A stretch of 64,000 bases of DNA from Austwickia sp. (GTDB lineage Bacteria; Actinomycetota; Actinomycetes; Actinomycetales; Dermatophilaceae): positions 186,001 through 250,000 of the forward strand of contig JADJTI010000004.1 in the NCBI GenBank assembly GCA_016711265.1, written 5' to 3'. This document shows positions 7,834 to 16,682 of this stretch, piece after piece. A model generated the notes under the pieces. That model searched no databases. It was not told the origin of the DNA and saw only the letters and a list, made by a program, of their open reading frames with translations. Position 1 is the first letter of the stretch; each line of letters opens with the position of its first letter. The translations under genes and the position numbers were made by a program.

Positions 7834-8726
7834 AGATCCAGGCTAGCGGCAGGGCGCTGCTGGCCCGGGGCGGCCAACGCCGCCACCACCTGGTCCAGCA
7901 TCGCCTCGCTCAACCGCCCCGTGAAGGTGTTCTGTTGGCTCACGTGGTAGCTGCCGACCAGCCGAACCTCCCGCAGCGGACTCCCCAGAACGACCCGCGC
8001 CCCGTGACCGAACCGGGGCGCCGGTCCCGGCACCCGCCACCCTCGCAGGCGTGCCGCCCGCAGCGTGGCCGCCCAACCGAACCCCCCCAGCGCCAGGATC
8101 GCCTCCAGGTGGGGCTCCACCAGCTCCAGCTCGCGGGACCACCAGCCTTCACAGGCGCGTTGCTCGGCGGCGCTCGGACGGTTTGCGGGCGGCGCACACC
8201 GGACCGGCGCCACGATCCGGATCCCGGTCAGCTGCTGGCCATCTCCGGCATGGTGACTGGTGGGCAGGCTGGCGTACCCGGCACGGTGCAACGCGGCGTA
8301 CAACCAGTCCCCGCTGCGGTCCCCCGTGAACATCCGGCCCGTCCGGTTGGCCCCGTGCGCGGCCGGAGCCAGGCCCACCACGAGCACCCGCGGGCGGTCC
8401 TGCCCGAACCCCGGCACCGGTCGACCCCAGTAGGGCTGGTCGGCGTACGCGGCCCGCTTGTCGACCGCCACCTGTTCGCGCCAGGCCACCAACCGCGGGC
8501 AGGCCCGGCATCGACTGATCAGCGCGTCGAGAGCACCCAGGTCGGGGGCTGAGGCCGCCAACTCCTGGACCATCCCGGCGTCGGCCGCCTCCGGGGTGCT
8601 GGGCCCGGCCCGGTCGCCGGGCCATCCCCTGCCGGGCGGCACCGGCGAGGCGAACGACGCCCCGGTGACCGGATGCGGCAGGACCGGACGCGGCAGGACC
8701 GGACGCGGCAGGAGCGGCCCGGTCAC
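7824..8726 (-). CDS. Type-5 uracil-DNA glycosylase
   Basis: A 300-residue DNA repair enzyme that removes uracil, and in family 5 also other deaminated bases, from DNA. GTG 8726 overlaps the ppx stop as GTGA, which supports translational coupling; ATG 8573 (249 residues) is the alternative start. The N-terminal ~50 residues hold a Pro-rich repeat from three 15-bp units. The core has the Cys pair CRACPRLVAW, GLAPAAHGANRTGR, MFTGDRSGDWL, the VRCAPPANRPS segment (iron-sulfur cysteine region) and the C-terminal SYHVSQQNTFTGRLS motif typical of UDG families 4/5. The stop codon TAG lies inside the tRNA gene that follows. It is the last gene of the ftsB-DUF501-ppx-udg chain. Confidence 0.88.
   Translation of the reverse strand: MTGPLLPRPVLPRPVLPHPVTGASFASPVPPGRGWPGDRAGPSTPEAADAGMVQELAASAPDLGALDALISRCRACPRLVAWREQVAVDKRAAYADQPYWGRPVPGFGQDRPRVLVVGLAPAAHGANRTGRMFTGDRSGDWLYAALHRAGYASLPTSHHAGDGQQLTGIRIVAPVRCAPPANRPSAAEQRACEGWWSRELELVEPHLEAILALGGFGWAATLRAARLRGWRVPGPAPRFGHGARVVLGSPLREVRLVGSYHVSQQNTFTGRLSEAMLDQVVAALAAPGQQRPAASLDLPP
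8671..8715. repeat. 15-bp tandem repeat, three units
   Basis: Three near-identical GGACGCGGCAGGACC units at the 5' end of the uracil-DNA glycosylase gene, encoding a (L)PRPV-type repeat. Confidence 0.85.
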
Positions 8727-9676
8727 CACGTGGGGCGGCCCAGCGACCCGGCGATCCCGTCCAGGATGTCGTGCTCGGAGGTGACCACCCGCCGTACCCC
8801 GCTGCGAGCAGCGACGACCTCGACCAACCGCCGCCACAGCAGCGCCCCGGCCACGATCACATCGACCCGCCCGGGGTGCATGAACCCCAGCGCCGACCGG
8901 CGCCAGCGGGGCAGCCGCGCCAGATCGGCGCAGGCCGCCAGCGTGTCGGGGACCCCGACACGGGACAGGTGGACCCGGTCGCGCTGGTAGGTCGCGAGAC
9001 CGAGGGCGTGCGCGGCGATCGTGGTCACCGTCCCGCCGGTACCCACCAGCGTGCGTGCCTGGGCCAGGTCCACCTGCCTCTGCGCGCGGTTCAGGGCCGC
9101 GTCGACCTCGGCGATCAGCGCGGCCACCTCGGCAGGTGTCGGCGGATCGGTGCGCAGACACCGTTCGGTGAGCCGGACGCTGCCGACGTCGAGGGAGATC
9201 GCCGCGTCGACATCGCTCACCCCCAGCACCAGTTCGGTCGATCCTCCGCCGACGTCGATGACCAGGTACGGCGGTGCCATCCCGCCTGCTCGCACCCCGG
9301 CGGTGGCACCGGCGAAGGACAGGTAGGCCTCCTCGCGACCGGAGATCACCTCGGGGACGCAGCGCCAATCGGCCAACAGGTCGGCGACCCCGTCGGTGAA
9401 CTGCGCCGCGTTGGCGGCGTCACGGGTCGCCGAAGTCGCTACGAAACGCATGCGGCCCACTCCCAGCGGCCGGCACACTGCCGCGTACTCGGCCGTCATC
9501 GCCAACGCCCGCTCGACCGCGGCCGGGTCCAGCAGCCCGCGCGCGTCCACGCCCTCCCCGAGCCGCACCACCTCGGTACGACGGGTGACCTCGTGGGTCT
9601 GGCGGGTGCGGGGATCGACGTCGGCCACCAGCAGCCTCAGGCAGTTCGTGCCACAGTCGATCGCCGCGACCCTCAC
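8723..9676 (-). CDS. Ppx/GppA family exopolyphosphatase / pppGpp phosphatase
   Basis: A 317-residue member of the ASKHA-fold Ppx/GppA family. It hydrolyses the terminal phosphate of polyphosphate and/or pppGpp. The N-terminus VAAIDCGTNCLRLLVAD carries phosphate motif 1. SATRDAANAAQF, the catalytic Glu region SGREEAYLSF, VIDVGGGSTELV and the GTGGTVTTIAA motif follow in order. The length matches short actinobacterial Ppx proteins without a C-terminal HD domain. GTG 9676 overlaps the stop of the DUF501 gene as GTGA, and its own stop overlaps the glycosylase start in the same way. The position after eno-ftsB-DUF501 is a conserved actinobacterial arrangement. Confidence 0.93.
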   Translation of the reverse strand: MRVAAIDCGTNCLRLLVADVDPRTRQTHEVTRRTEVVRLGEGVDARGLLDPAAVERALAMTAEYAAVCRPLGVGRMRFVATSATRDAANAAQFTDGVADLLADWRCVPEVISGREEAYLSFAGATAGVRAGGMAPPYLVIDVGGGSTELVLGVSDVDAAISLDVGSVRLTERCLRTDPPTPAEVAALIAEVDAALNRAQRQVDLAQARTLVGTGGTVTTIAAHALGLATYQRDRVHLSRVGVPDTLAACADLARLPRWRRSALGFMHPGRVDVIVAGALLWRRLVEVVAARSGVRRVVTSEHDILDGIAGSLGRPTW

Positions 9677-10272
9677 GGCCGGCTCCCGCCCGGGCGCCGC
9701 TCGTCCCGGCCGGGGTCCCGTGACGGCACGCACGGGCGCTCCCACCAGGGGGGTAGCGCGGCCAGCACCTCGTCGCCGAGCGGGTTCTCCCCGGGTCCGG
9801 CGCCGAGGGCGTGGGCGGCCAGCACGTGCAGGCACTTGACCCGTTCGGGCATCCCCCCGGCGGAGATCCCCGCGAGCTGGGGCACCACCTCGAGGCGGTC
9901 CCGACGTGCGAGGTAGTTCTCGTGCGCCCGCCGGTAATCCCCCGCCAGGTCCGGGTCCTCGGCGAGCCGCCGGTTCAGTTCCTGCATCAGACCGCTGGAC
10001 TCCAACGCCGACAACGCTGCGGTCAGCCGCGGGCAGGTGGCGTAGAAAGTGGTGGGGAACGGGGTGCCGTCGTCGAGGCGGGGGTGGGTGAGCAGCACGT
10101 CCGGGTGCCCGCACGGGCAGCGGTGGGCGACCGCCGCCACCGCGCGGGGCCTGCGGCCCAACTGCTCGGCGACCGCGTCGGCGTCCCGGTGGTCGAACGC
10201 GGCCGGTTCGCCGCGCGCGGGCGCACCCCAGCGCGTACCGCTCGATCCGGCCGGGGCGAGGCCGTCGGTCAC
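9673..10272 (-). CDS. DUF501 family protein
   Basis: A 199-residue protein of the DUF501 family, recognised by its position between ftsB and ppx and by the conserved core. That core comprises CPCGHPDVLLTHPRL, PFPTTFYATCPRL and a Cys-containing GMPERVKCLHVLAAH segment near the C-terminus. The conserved Cys/His residues could bind metal, but no activity is established for the family. GTG 10272 overlaps the ftsB stop as GTGA. No signal peptide or membrane helix is present, so it is cytosolic. The last ~25 residues are Arg/Pro-rich and poorly conserved. Confidence 0.88.
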   Translation of the reverse strand: MTDGLAPAGSSGTRWGAPARGEPAAFDHRDADAVAEQLGRRPRAVAAVAHRCPCGHPDVLLTHPRLDDGTPFPTTFYATCPRLTAALSALESSGLMQELNRRLAEDPDLAGDYRRAHENYLARRDRLEVVPQLAGISAGGMPERVKCLHVLAAHALGAGPGENPLGDEVLAALPPWWERPCVPSRDPGRDERRPGGSRP

Positions 10273-10850
10273 GGCCGGGTCGGCGACGTGGTGGCGCCGG
10301 AGGCTGGAGTACCCGACGTGGTCGGCCCCTGGTCGATGGTGCGCAGCGAGTCCAGCAGCACGGCATAGTACGGCGTCAGCTCGGTCTCGGCGCGGGCCGC
10401 CCCCGTGGCGGGCCGCAGGGTGGGAGCCACCTGGCCGAGGTCGATCACCCGGTACGCCGTCTCGCCGGGGTAGACGAAGGTGAGCCGCTGGCGCGCCTGG
10501 GTTTCGATGAAACCCGGCTCTTTCCATCGCTCGAGGTCGGCTCGGAGCTCCTCGACGGTGCGCTGCTGCTCCTGGACGCGGTGGGTGAGGGCGGCGTACT
10601 GGTCGCGTTGTTCCAGGTAGGCCCGGACGGTCGGGACCAGCATGATCCCGAGCATCACGAAGATGACCCCGAGGACGGCCAGTCGCCGGGTCGACCGGCG
10701 GGCGCCCAGCAGGGGCAACGAGGGCCGTTCGGCTCGGGCTCCGAGGCCGACGTGGCGGGCGCCCGGACGGGGCCGAGGGCCCCCTCCGGGACGACGCGCG
10801 TCGGCGGCACGCCGGGTGGTTTCCGGCGTGCCGCCTGGGCGTTGGGTCAT
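10269..10850 (-). CDS. FtsB/DivIC-like septum formation initiator
   Basis: A 193-residue bitopic membrane protein of the divisome, expected to pair with FtsL and FtsQ. It has a basic, Pro/Arg-rich cytoplasmic N-terminus (~60 residues), one membrane helix (LAVLGVIFVMLGIMLVPTVRAYL), and a coiled coil (QRDQYAALTHRVQEQQRTVEELRADLERW). The conserved globular piece EPGFIETQARQRLTFVYPGE follows. A Thr/Pro-rich tail ends the protein. ATG 10850 was chosen; a GTG at 10865 adds five residues. It lies 42 nt downstream of eno and heads a chain of four genes joined by GTGA overlaps. Confidence 0.88.
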   Translation of the reverse strand: MTQRPGGTPETTRRAADARRPGGGPRPRPGARHVGLGARAERPSLPLLGARRSTRRLAVLGVIFVMLGIMLVPTVRAYLEQRDQYAALTHRVQEQQRTVEELRADLERWKEPGFIETQARQRLTFVYPGETAYRVIDLGQVAPTLRPATGAARAETELTPYYAVLLDSLRTIDQGPTTSGTPASGATTSPTRP

Positions 10851-10892
10851 GCGGCGGGCCACCACGTGACCGTAACCGATGGACCTTGAGGA

Positions 10893-12173
10893 TCAGGCCT
10901 GGAAACGCGGGAACGCGGCCGCGCCGGCGTACTCGGCGGCGTCGTCCAGGTCCTCTTCGATCCGCAGGAGCTGGTTGTACTTGGCGACCCGCTCCGAGCG
11001 GGCGGGCGCCCCGGTCTTGATCTGGCCGCAGTTCGTCGCGACCGCCAGGTCGGCGATCGTGGTGTCCTCGGTCTCCCCGGAACGGTGGCTCATCATGCAC
11101 CGGTACATGGAGTTCTGGGCCATGGTGACCGCGTCGAGGGTTTCGGTGAGCGAACCGATCTGGTTGACCTTGACCAGCAGCGCGTTGGCCGTGCGGGTTT
11201 CGATGCCCCGGGCCAGGCGCTCGGGGTTGGTGACGAACAGGTCGTCGCCGACCAGCTGGACCTTGTCGCCCAGACGGTCGGTCATCGTCTTCCAGCCCTC
11301 CCAGTCCTCTTCGTTCATCGGGTCTTCGATCGAGACCAGCGGGTAGGCGTCGACGAGTTCGGCGTAGTAGTCGGCCATCTGGTCGGCGGTCTTGGCCATG
11401 CCCTCGAACTGGTAGGCGCCGTCCTTGTAGAACTCGGAGGCGGCGACGTCCAGCGCCAGGGCGATCTGCTTGCCGGGCTCGTAGCCGGCCTGGCGGATGG
11501 CGTCCATGATGACGTCGAGCGCGGCCCGGTTGCTCTCCAGGTTGGGCGCGAAGCCGCCCTCATCGCCCAGGCCGGTGGACAGGCCGCGGTCGTGGAGCAC
11601 CTTCTTCAGGGTGTGGTAGACCTCGGCGCCCATCTGCAGGGCTTCCTTGAAGGAGGCCGCCCCGATCGGGGCGATCATGAACTCCTGGATGTCGACGTTG
11701 GTGTCGGCGTGCGAACCACCGTTGAGGATGTTCATCATCGGCACGGGCAGCACGTGCGCGTTCGGTCCCCCGACGTAGCGGTACAGCGGCAGACCCGAGG
11801 ACTCCGCGGCGGCGTGCGCCACGGCCAGCGATACACCGAGGATGGCGTTCGCGCCGAGCTTGGCCTTGTTGGGGGTGCCGTCGGCACCGATCATCTCGTT
11901 GTCGATCAGCCGCTGGTCGGCGGCCTCGAAGCCGAGCAGCCGCGGCGCGATCTCCTCCACGACGTACTCCACCGCCTGGCTGACGCCCTTGCCCAGGTAG
12001 CGACCCTTGTCGCCGTCGCGCAGCTCGACCGCTTCGAAGGCGCCGGTGGAGGCGCCACTGGGCACGGCCGCCCGACCGACGGTCCCGTCATCGAGCGCCA
12101 CTTCCACCTCGACGGTGGGGTTTCCGCGTGAGTCCAAGATCTCCCGGGCGTGAATTGCCTCGATGGTTGCCAC
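10893..12173 (-). CDS. eno: Enolase (phosphopyruvate hydratase)
   Basis: A 426-residue enolase that interconverts 2-phosphoglycerate and phosphoenolpyruvate in glycolysis. It has full length with all hallmarks: IHAREILDSRGNPTVEVEV at the N-terminus and GDEGGFAPNL with the catalytic Glu. VSIEDPMNEEDW and QLVGDDLFVTNPERL provide metal ligands, and LLVKVNQIGSLTETL the catalytic Lys. The signature SHRSGETEDTTIADLAV follows. The GTG start has AGGGAG five bases upstream. It lies upstream of ftsB and downstream of mazG with a 162-bp gap, which probably carries its own promoter. Confidence 0.98.
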   Translation of the reverse strand: MATIEAIHAREILDSRGNPTVEVEVALDDGTVGRAAVPSGASTGAFEAVELRDGDKGRYLGKGVSQAVEYVVEEIAPRLLGFEAADQRLIDNEMIGADGTPNKAKLGANAILGVSLAVAHAAAESSGLPLYRYVGGPNAHVLPVPMMNILNGGSHADTNVDIQEFMIAPIGAASFKEALQMGAEVYHTLKKVLHDRGLSTGLGDEGGFAPNLESNRAALDVIMDAIRQAGYEPGKQIALALDVAASEFYKDGAYQFEGMAKTADQMADYYAELVDAYPLVSIEDPMNEEDWEGWKTMTDRLGDKVQLVGDDLFVTNPERLARGIETRTANALLVKVNQIGSLTETLDAVTMAQNSMYRCMMSHRSGETEDTTIADLAVATNCGQIKTGAPARSERVAKYNQLLRIEEDLDDAAEYAGAAAFPRFQA

Positions 12174-12335
12174 GTTTGCTCCCTAACTGTGCGCACGCGC
12201 TTCAACGGTGCGGCACGGGCCGATCGAACCGGTACGCCCTGAGCCTAGCCGCTTCCGTCACACGGGAAGCCTCCCGAAAACCGCCCCAAACGCCTGGCCT
12301 CGTCCATCGACCGGCGCCGGCCACCACCTGTTCGC

Positions 12336-13082
12336 TCAGCGTTCGCCGGCCCGCGACTCCAGGTCCCGCAGCACCTGGCGCAGCGCCGCGTCGGCGTCCA
12401 CGCCCTCGGCGCGGGCGGCCAGCACCACCGCCAGCAGCTGTCCACCCACCCGACGCTGCGGGTCGCCGCTGTCGTGGGCCGCGGTCACCGCGTCGTTGAC
12501 GTGGCCGGCCCGTCCGGCGCCCTCCAGCCGGGCGAGCACCTTCTGGGCCCGCGCCAGCGCCGGCAGGCCGGCGGGGATGCCGTCCAGCACGCCGGTGCGT
12601 TCGGGCTTCTCGGCCGCCTTGATCTGCTCCCAGTTGCGGCTGACCTGCTCCGGGGTTTCGGCCTGCACGTCGCCGAACACGTGCGGATGGCGTCGGCGCA
12701 GCTTCTGGCTGATGCCCCGGGCGACGTCGTCGATGTCGAACGGGTCCTGCGGGTGCTCGGCGGCCACTCGCGCGTGGAACACCACCTGAAGCAGCACGTC
12801 TCCGAGCTCCTCGCGCAGATGCGCCCTGCGGGTCACCGTGTCGGCCACCGCGTTCGGGCTGCCTTCGATGGTGAGCCCGTCGATCGCGTCGAGCAGTTCG
12901 TACACCTCTTCCACCGCGTACGGCGCGAGGCTGGCGTGCGTCTGTTCCCGGTCCCAGGGACACCCCCCGGGCGATCGCAGTCGGTCCATGACGGCGACCA
13001 GGTCCGCCAGATCGGCTCCCGTTGCGGCAGTCGCCGACGATTCGGGGGACTCGGCGGCTTGGGCGGACGCCTCGGGGGTCAC
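12336..13082 (-). CDS. mazG: MazG-family nucleoside triphosphate pyrophosphohydrolase
   Basis: A 248-residue house-cleaning NTP pyrophosphatase. The catalytic MazG domain occupies residues ~25-140. It contains GGCPWDREQTHASLAPYAVEEVYE (metal-binding EExxE-type acidic helix) and LREELGDVLLQVVFHARVA with the second acidic motif. The KLRRRHPHVFGD segment is also typical. A second, degenerate half follows, as in many actinobacterial proteins. GTG 13082 lies one base after the stop of the SurA-like lipoprotein gene, so the two are co-transcribed. It removes non-canonical or damaged NTPs; a role in the stringent response is known for the family but cannot be read from this sequence. Confidence 0.92.
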   Translation of the reverse strand: MTPEASAQAAESPESSATAATGADLADLVAVMDRLRSPGGCPWDREQTHASLAPYAVEEVYELLDAIDGLTIEGSPNAVADTVTRRAHLREELGDVLLQVVFHARVAAEHPQDPFDIDDVARGISQKLRRRHPHVFGDVQAETPEQVSRNWEQIKAAEKPERTGVLDGIPAGLPALARAQKVLARLEGAGRAGHVNDAVTAAHDSGDPQRRVGGQLLAVVLAARAEGVDADAALRQVLRDLESRAGER

Positions 13083-13083
13083 C

Positions 13084-13683
13084 TCACCGGGCCGGCTGCG
13101 GAGCCGGGGCGGTCCCCCCGGCGGTGGGGGCAGGCGTGGCGATCCAGTTCTCGACCGCCGGGACGACGCGCCCGGGCAGTTGGAACGTCCCGTACTTGGG
13201 GTTGACCTGGACCTTGGCCGTGCTCAGCGCCCCCAGCACCCGCTCCTGGTCGACCGGGGTCAGCCCCTCCATGCCGACCTGGGCCTGAGCCAGCGCCTTG
13301 GTCGGGGTCGCCCACTGATCCGGACCCGGCAAGCCCTGGCGCGTGCTGTCCCCGCGCGTGGCCACCTGGTGGAGCGCCTCGGCCGCCTCATCCAGCGAGA
13401 CCATCTTGTTGGCGGCCTTGAGGCGGTCCGCGATGAACGGTTGCATGATCAACGCGGTCAACACGTTCTCCCGCGGGAGCTGCTGGCCCGGCTGCAGGTA
13501 CGGCTGGAGGTCCCGGGACACGGCGTCCAGATCGGACTCGCTGATCGTCGTACCGTTCACGATGGCCGCGGCCCCCGGGTGCACTCCGGCACAGCCGGTC
13601 ACCGCGCCGAGGGCGAGGGCGAGCACCCCGAAAGCCCCCCAGCGGCGTCCGGTTCCCAGCAGTCTCGGGTGGGCAGCGGTCAC
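13084..13683 (-). CDS. SurA N-terminal-like lipoprotein
   Basis: A 199-residue predicted lipoprotein. The N-terminus has a hydrophobic helix (WGAFGVLALALGAVTGC) ending in the lipobox VTGC, so it should be anchored outside the membrane. The following region (AAIVNGTTISESDLDAV, then LIMQPFIADRLKAAN) matches the N-terminal chaperone region of SurA-like proteins. No parvulin peptidyl-prolyl isomerase domain is present, so it could chaperone exported proteins but probably has no isomerase activity. The C-terminus is Pro/Ala-rich. GTG 13683 is the start. The gene sits directly upstream of mazG. Confidence 0.78.
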   Translation of the reverse strand: MTAAHPRLLGTGRRWGAFGVLALALGAVTGCAGVHPGAAAIVNGTTISESDLDAVSRDLQPYLQPGQQLPRENVLTALIMQPFIADRLKAANKMVSLDEAAEALHQVATRGDSTRQGLPGPDQWATPTKALAQAQVGMEGLTPVDQERVLGALSTAKVQVNPKYGTFQLPGRVVPAVENWIATPAPTAGGTAPAPQPAR

Positions 13684-13830
13684 GGGAGGGTCCTTTCCTC
13701 GGGTGGGACGGCGGTCCCCACGCGGTACGGCGGGATCGCGGGACCGGACACGATCCCGCGGGTCTCGCGTTCCAACTCTGCCACACCGATCGACTGCCCC
13801 CGTGCGGGGTTTGCCTCAGGTCGTGGCTGT

Positions 13831-16047
13831 TTACCGGGTTGCCGCAGCCAACGGTGGCTGGTCCGCGCCTTCAGCCGCGGCGGGGTCCTCACCGGCGGTT
13901 TTGGCCAGGCGCCCCGGCCACCACGTCTTCGGCCCGATCTCCAGAGCCAGCGCGGGCACCAGGAGCGAGCGGACGACGAGGGTGTCCAGCAGCACCCCGA
14001 AGGCCACGATGAAGGCGATCTGCGCCAGGAAGAGCAGCGGCAGCACCGCGAGGGCTCCGAAGGTCGCCGCCAGGACGACCCCGGCGCTGGTGATGACCCC
14101 TCCGGTGACCATCAACGCGGTCAGGACGCCGCGACGGTGGCCCTGCCGGAAGGCCTCCTCGCGGGCCCTGGTCATCAGGAAGATCGAGTAGTCGACGCCG
14201 AGGGCCACGAGGAAGACGAAGCCGTAGAGCACCGTGGTCGGGTCGCCACCGGCGAACGTGAAGAGATGGTTGAAGACCAGGGCCGAGATCCCCATGGTCG
14301 CCGCGAAGGACAACAGGTTGGCGACGATGAGCAGCGCCGGCGCGACCAGCGCACGCAGCAGCAGGCACAGCACCAGGAACACCACGAGCGTGATCGCGGG
14401 GGCCACGACCAGCAGGTCCCGATCGGCCGCCGTACGGGTGTCCAGCGCTTCGGCGGTCCTGCCCCCGACCATGATGTCCGGGGAGACGGCGTCCAGGTCC
14501 GCCCGGACGCGAGCCACCGTATCCACCGCCTCGGGAGCATCGGCGGAAGCCGTCAGCGTGGCCTGGATCAGCACATTCCCGTCCACCACCTTCGGGGGCG
14601 CCCCGGGGGCGTTGCCGATCATCGGGTTGGCCAGGCCTTCTTCGCGGCGCAGCACGGTCAGCACATCGGTGGCCCGGTCCTGGGGGGCGATGATCTCCAG
14701 CGGACTGCCCGAGCCCCCGTCGAAGTGCCGGTCCAGCACTTCCTGCCCCTGCACCGAGTCGACCTTGGTGAGGAAGACATCGGACTGGGAGATCCCGTCG
14801 TTCTTCAGGGTGGGCAGGAAGGCACCGGCCACGAGTAGACCGGCCAGGGTGGCCAGCCATACCGTGCGGGGCCGCCGACCCACCGCCTCGGCCACCCGCC
14901 CCCACCCGAGCTTGCGGGCGATGACGTCCCCTTCCTGGGGCTGGTCAACCCGGGGAATCATCGGCCAGAAAACCCACCGGCGCCCGATGATGAGGATCGC
15001 GGGGAGCAGGGTCACGGCCGCCAGGAAGGCGCCGATGATGCCCAGGGCCGCCACCGGCCCAAGGCCCGAGGTCCCCTTGAGGTCGGCCAGCAGCAGGGCC
15101 AACAGCCCGAGGATCACGGTGGCGGCACTGGCCAGGATCGGCTCGAGCGTGGCCCGCCAGGCGATCTTGAGGGCGGTGAGGGTGGACTCGTGCCGGTGCA
15201 GTTCCTCCTTGTACCGCGAGACCAGGAGGAGCGCGTAGTCCGTGGCCGCGCCGACGACCAGGATCGACAGGATGCCCTGACTCTGACCGCTGACGGTGAT
15301 CCAGCCGGCCTTGGCCACCTGGTACACCACGATGCCCGCCGCGCCGAGCCCGAACACGGCGGTGAGCAGCACCGCGAACGGCAACACGGGGCTGCGGTAC
15401 ACCATCAGCAGGATGACCAGCACCACGCCGAGGGCGACCAGCAGCAACAGGCCATCGATGCCGGCGAAGGCGGCGGTGATGTCGGAGATGAAGCCCGCCG
15501 GTCCGGTGACGTACGCCGTGAGGCCGCGAGCGCGCAGATCCTGCTCGACCAGCGTGCGCATGTCATCGCCGATGGCTACCACAGGGGTGGATTCACCGAC
15601 CCGCTGGGAGACCTTGGCGGCGTCCAGGGCGAGCACCAGCAGCAGGGCCTTCCCGTCCTGGCTGGGGATCGCCGCCGGCGGCTGCCCGGCCACCAGGTAG
15701 TCGCCCAAGCGCCGGTCCCCGTCGAGGGCGAAGCGACGCTCCGGCAGCGTGCCGGCCAGCCTCCGGGCCTCGCCAAGGTCTTGGGGCGTCAGGCCTTCGC
15801 TGCGCTCGGCCACGATGATCAGTGGCAGCGCCCCGGTCTCGTTGAAGCGCCGCGCGACGAGGGCGACCTGGGTCGACTCCGCATCTTCGGGCAGGAACGA
15901 GGCGTTGTCGTTCTTCTGGAGTTCGGAGAGCTTGCCGACCATCTGGCCGCCGGTGCCGCCGATGGCCAGCCAGGCGATCAGGACGATGATCGCGCCGGTG
16001 ACGACGCGCCACCCGATGGGGTGCGACGTCCTGCGTCGTGCCATCAT
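13831..16047 (-). CDS. MMPL-family RND transporter (YdfJ-like)
   Basis: A 738-residue polytopic exporter. It has the two-fold MMPL layout: a first membrane helix (residues ~10-30), an extracytoplasmic domain, a block of about six helices with GAATDYALLLVSRYKEELHR, then a second helix, domain and helix block with GVDYSIFLMTRAREEA. The two Asp-Tyr motifs are the family's proton-relay signature. ATG 16047 has GGGAGAGG upstream. It is transcribed divergently from a MarR gene with a palindrome between them, so drug or lipid efflux under MarR control is the likely role. The substrate cannot be read from the sequence. Confidence 0.92.
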   Translation of the reverse strand: MMARRRTSHPIGWRVVTGAIIVLIAWLAIGGTGGQMVGKLSELQKNDNASFLPEDAESTQVALVARRFNETGALPLIIVAERSEGLTPQDLGEARRLAGTLPERRFALDGDRRLGDYLVAGQPPAAIPSQDGKALLLVLALDAAKVSQRVGESTPVVAIGDDMRTLVEQDLRARGLTAYVTGPAGFISDITAAFAGIDGLLLLVALGVVLVILLMVYRSPVLPFAVLLTAVFGLGAAGIVVYQVAKAGWITVSGQSQGILSILVVGAATDYALLLVSRYKEELHRHESTLTALKIAWRATLEPILASAATVILGLLALLLADLKGTSGLGPVAALGIIGAFLAAVTLLPAILIIGRRWVFWPMIPRVDQPQEGDVIARKLGWGRVAEAVGRRPRTVWLATLAGLLVAGAFLPTLKNDGISQSDVFLTKVDSVQGQEVLDRHFDGGSGSPLEIIAPQDRATDVLTVLRREEGLANPMIGNAPGAPPKVVDGNVLIQATLTASADAPEAVDTVARVRADLDAVSPDIMVGGRTAEALDTRTAADRDLLVVAPAITLVVFLVLCLLLRALVAPALLIVANLLSFAATMGISALVFNHLFTFAGGDPTTVLYGFVFLVALGVDYSIFLMTRAREEAFRQGHRRGVLTALMVTGGVITSAGVVLAATFGALAVLPLLFLAQIAFIVAFGVLLDTLVVRSLLVPALALEIGPKTWWPGRLAKTAGEDPAAAEGADQPPLAAATR

Positions 16048-16081
16048 GTCGGGCCCTCTCCCGTAGAATAGCCAAATTGGT

Positions 16082-16102
16082 AACTCAGCAAGATGCTAAG
16101 TT
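16082..16102. promoter_or_regulatory. Palindromic operator for the divergent MarR regulator
   Basis: A 21-bp imperfect palindrome, AACTcAGCAagaTGCTaAGTT, in the 86-bp gap between the divergent MMPL exporter and MarR genes. Its size and position fit a MarR-family operator that autoregulates and represses the exporter. It is inferred from symmetry only. Confidence 0.7.
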
Positions 16103-16133
16103 GCTGAAGTAATCTTGGAGGGGGATCGCGGCT

Positions 16134-16604
16134 TTGTCCAATTCGTCGGTAGACCCCGAGCTCGCCTCGCTGGTGCCGGCATGGACCCCGACGAGCACCA
16201 TGACCGCCCTCCAGACACTGGTGGATCAGGCCGCCCTGACCCCGTCGGCGGTGGCCCGCCGAGCCGGGATCAGCACCTCGGAATTGCATGCTCTGCGGCA
16301 CCTGTCGGACGCGCCACTGGGTCCCGCTGAACTGGCCCGCCGACTGGGCGTGACCACGGCGGCATCCTCCGGGATCGTGGACCGGCTGGAGGGGCACGGG
16401 CATGTCGAGCGTCGGCAGCACACCCAGGACGGTCGACGTACCGAAGTCATGTTGACCGACTCCGGCCGGCGGGAGCTCTTCAGGCTGATGGCGCCCATGT
16501 TCGCCGAGCTGGCAGAGCTGGACGCCACCCTCTCCGACGACGAGCGGAACACGGTGAACCGCTTTCTGGCCGGCGCGACGGCCGCGATGCGGGCCGTGAT
16601 CTAG
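16134..16604 (+). CDS. MarR family transcriptional regulator
   Basis: A 156-residue winged-helix repressor. The TTG start lies behind GGAGGGGG, with no better ATG nearby. Helices LSDAPLGPAELARRLGVTTAASSGIVDRLEGHG form the helix-turn-helix, and RRQHTQDGRRTEVMLTDSGR is the beta-wing with its conserved Asp/Arg. N- and C-terminal helices provide dimerisation. It is divergent from the MMPL transporter, and a 21-bp palindrome lies between them. The usual arrangement is ligand-released repression of both genes; the ligand is unknown. Confidence 0.9.
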   Translation: MSNSSVDPELASLVPAWTPTSTMTALQTLVDQAALTPSAVARRAGISTSELHALRHLSDAPLGPAELARRLGVTTAASSGIVDRLEGHGHVERRQHTQDGRRTEVMLTDSGRRELFRLMAPMFAELAELDATLSDDERNTVNRFLAGATAAMRAVI

Positions 16605-16637
16605 CCCCTACGGCACCTCACCAGCGCACGGCGTGAG

Positions 16638-16656
16638 TTAGGTTAGGCTTACCTAA
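16638..16656 (+). promoter_or_regulatory. Iron box (IdeR/DtxR operator)
   Basis: The 19-bp sequence TTAGGTTAGGCTTACCTAA is nearly identical to the IdeR/DtxR consensus. It lies 27 bp upstream of the GTG of the iron-binding lipoprotein gene. Repression in iron-replete cells and induction of the three-gene importer under iron limitation are expected. Confidence 0.93.
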
Positions 16657-16682
16657 GTTTCTCAGTTGATGGAGTCCCTGTC

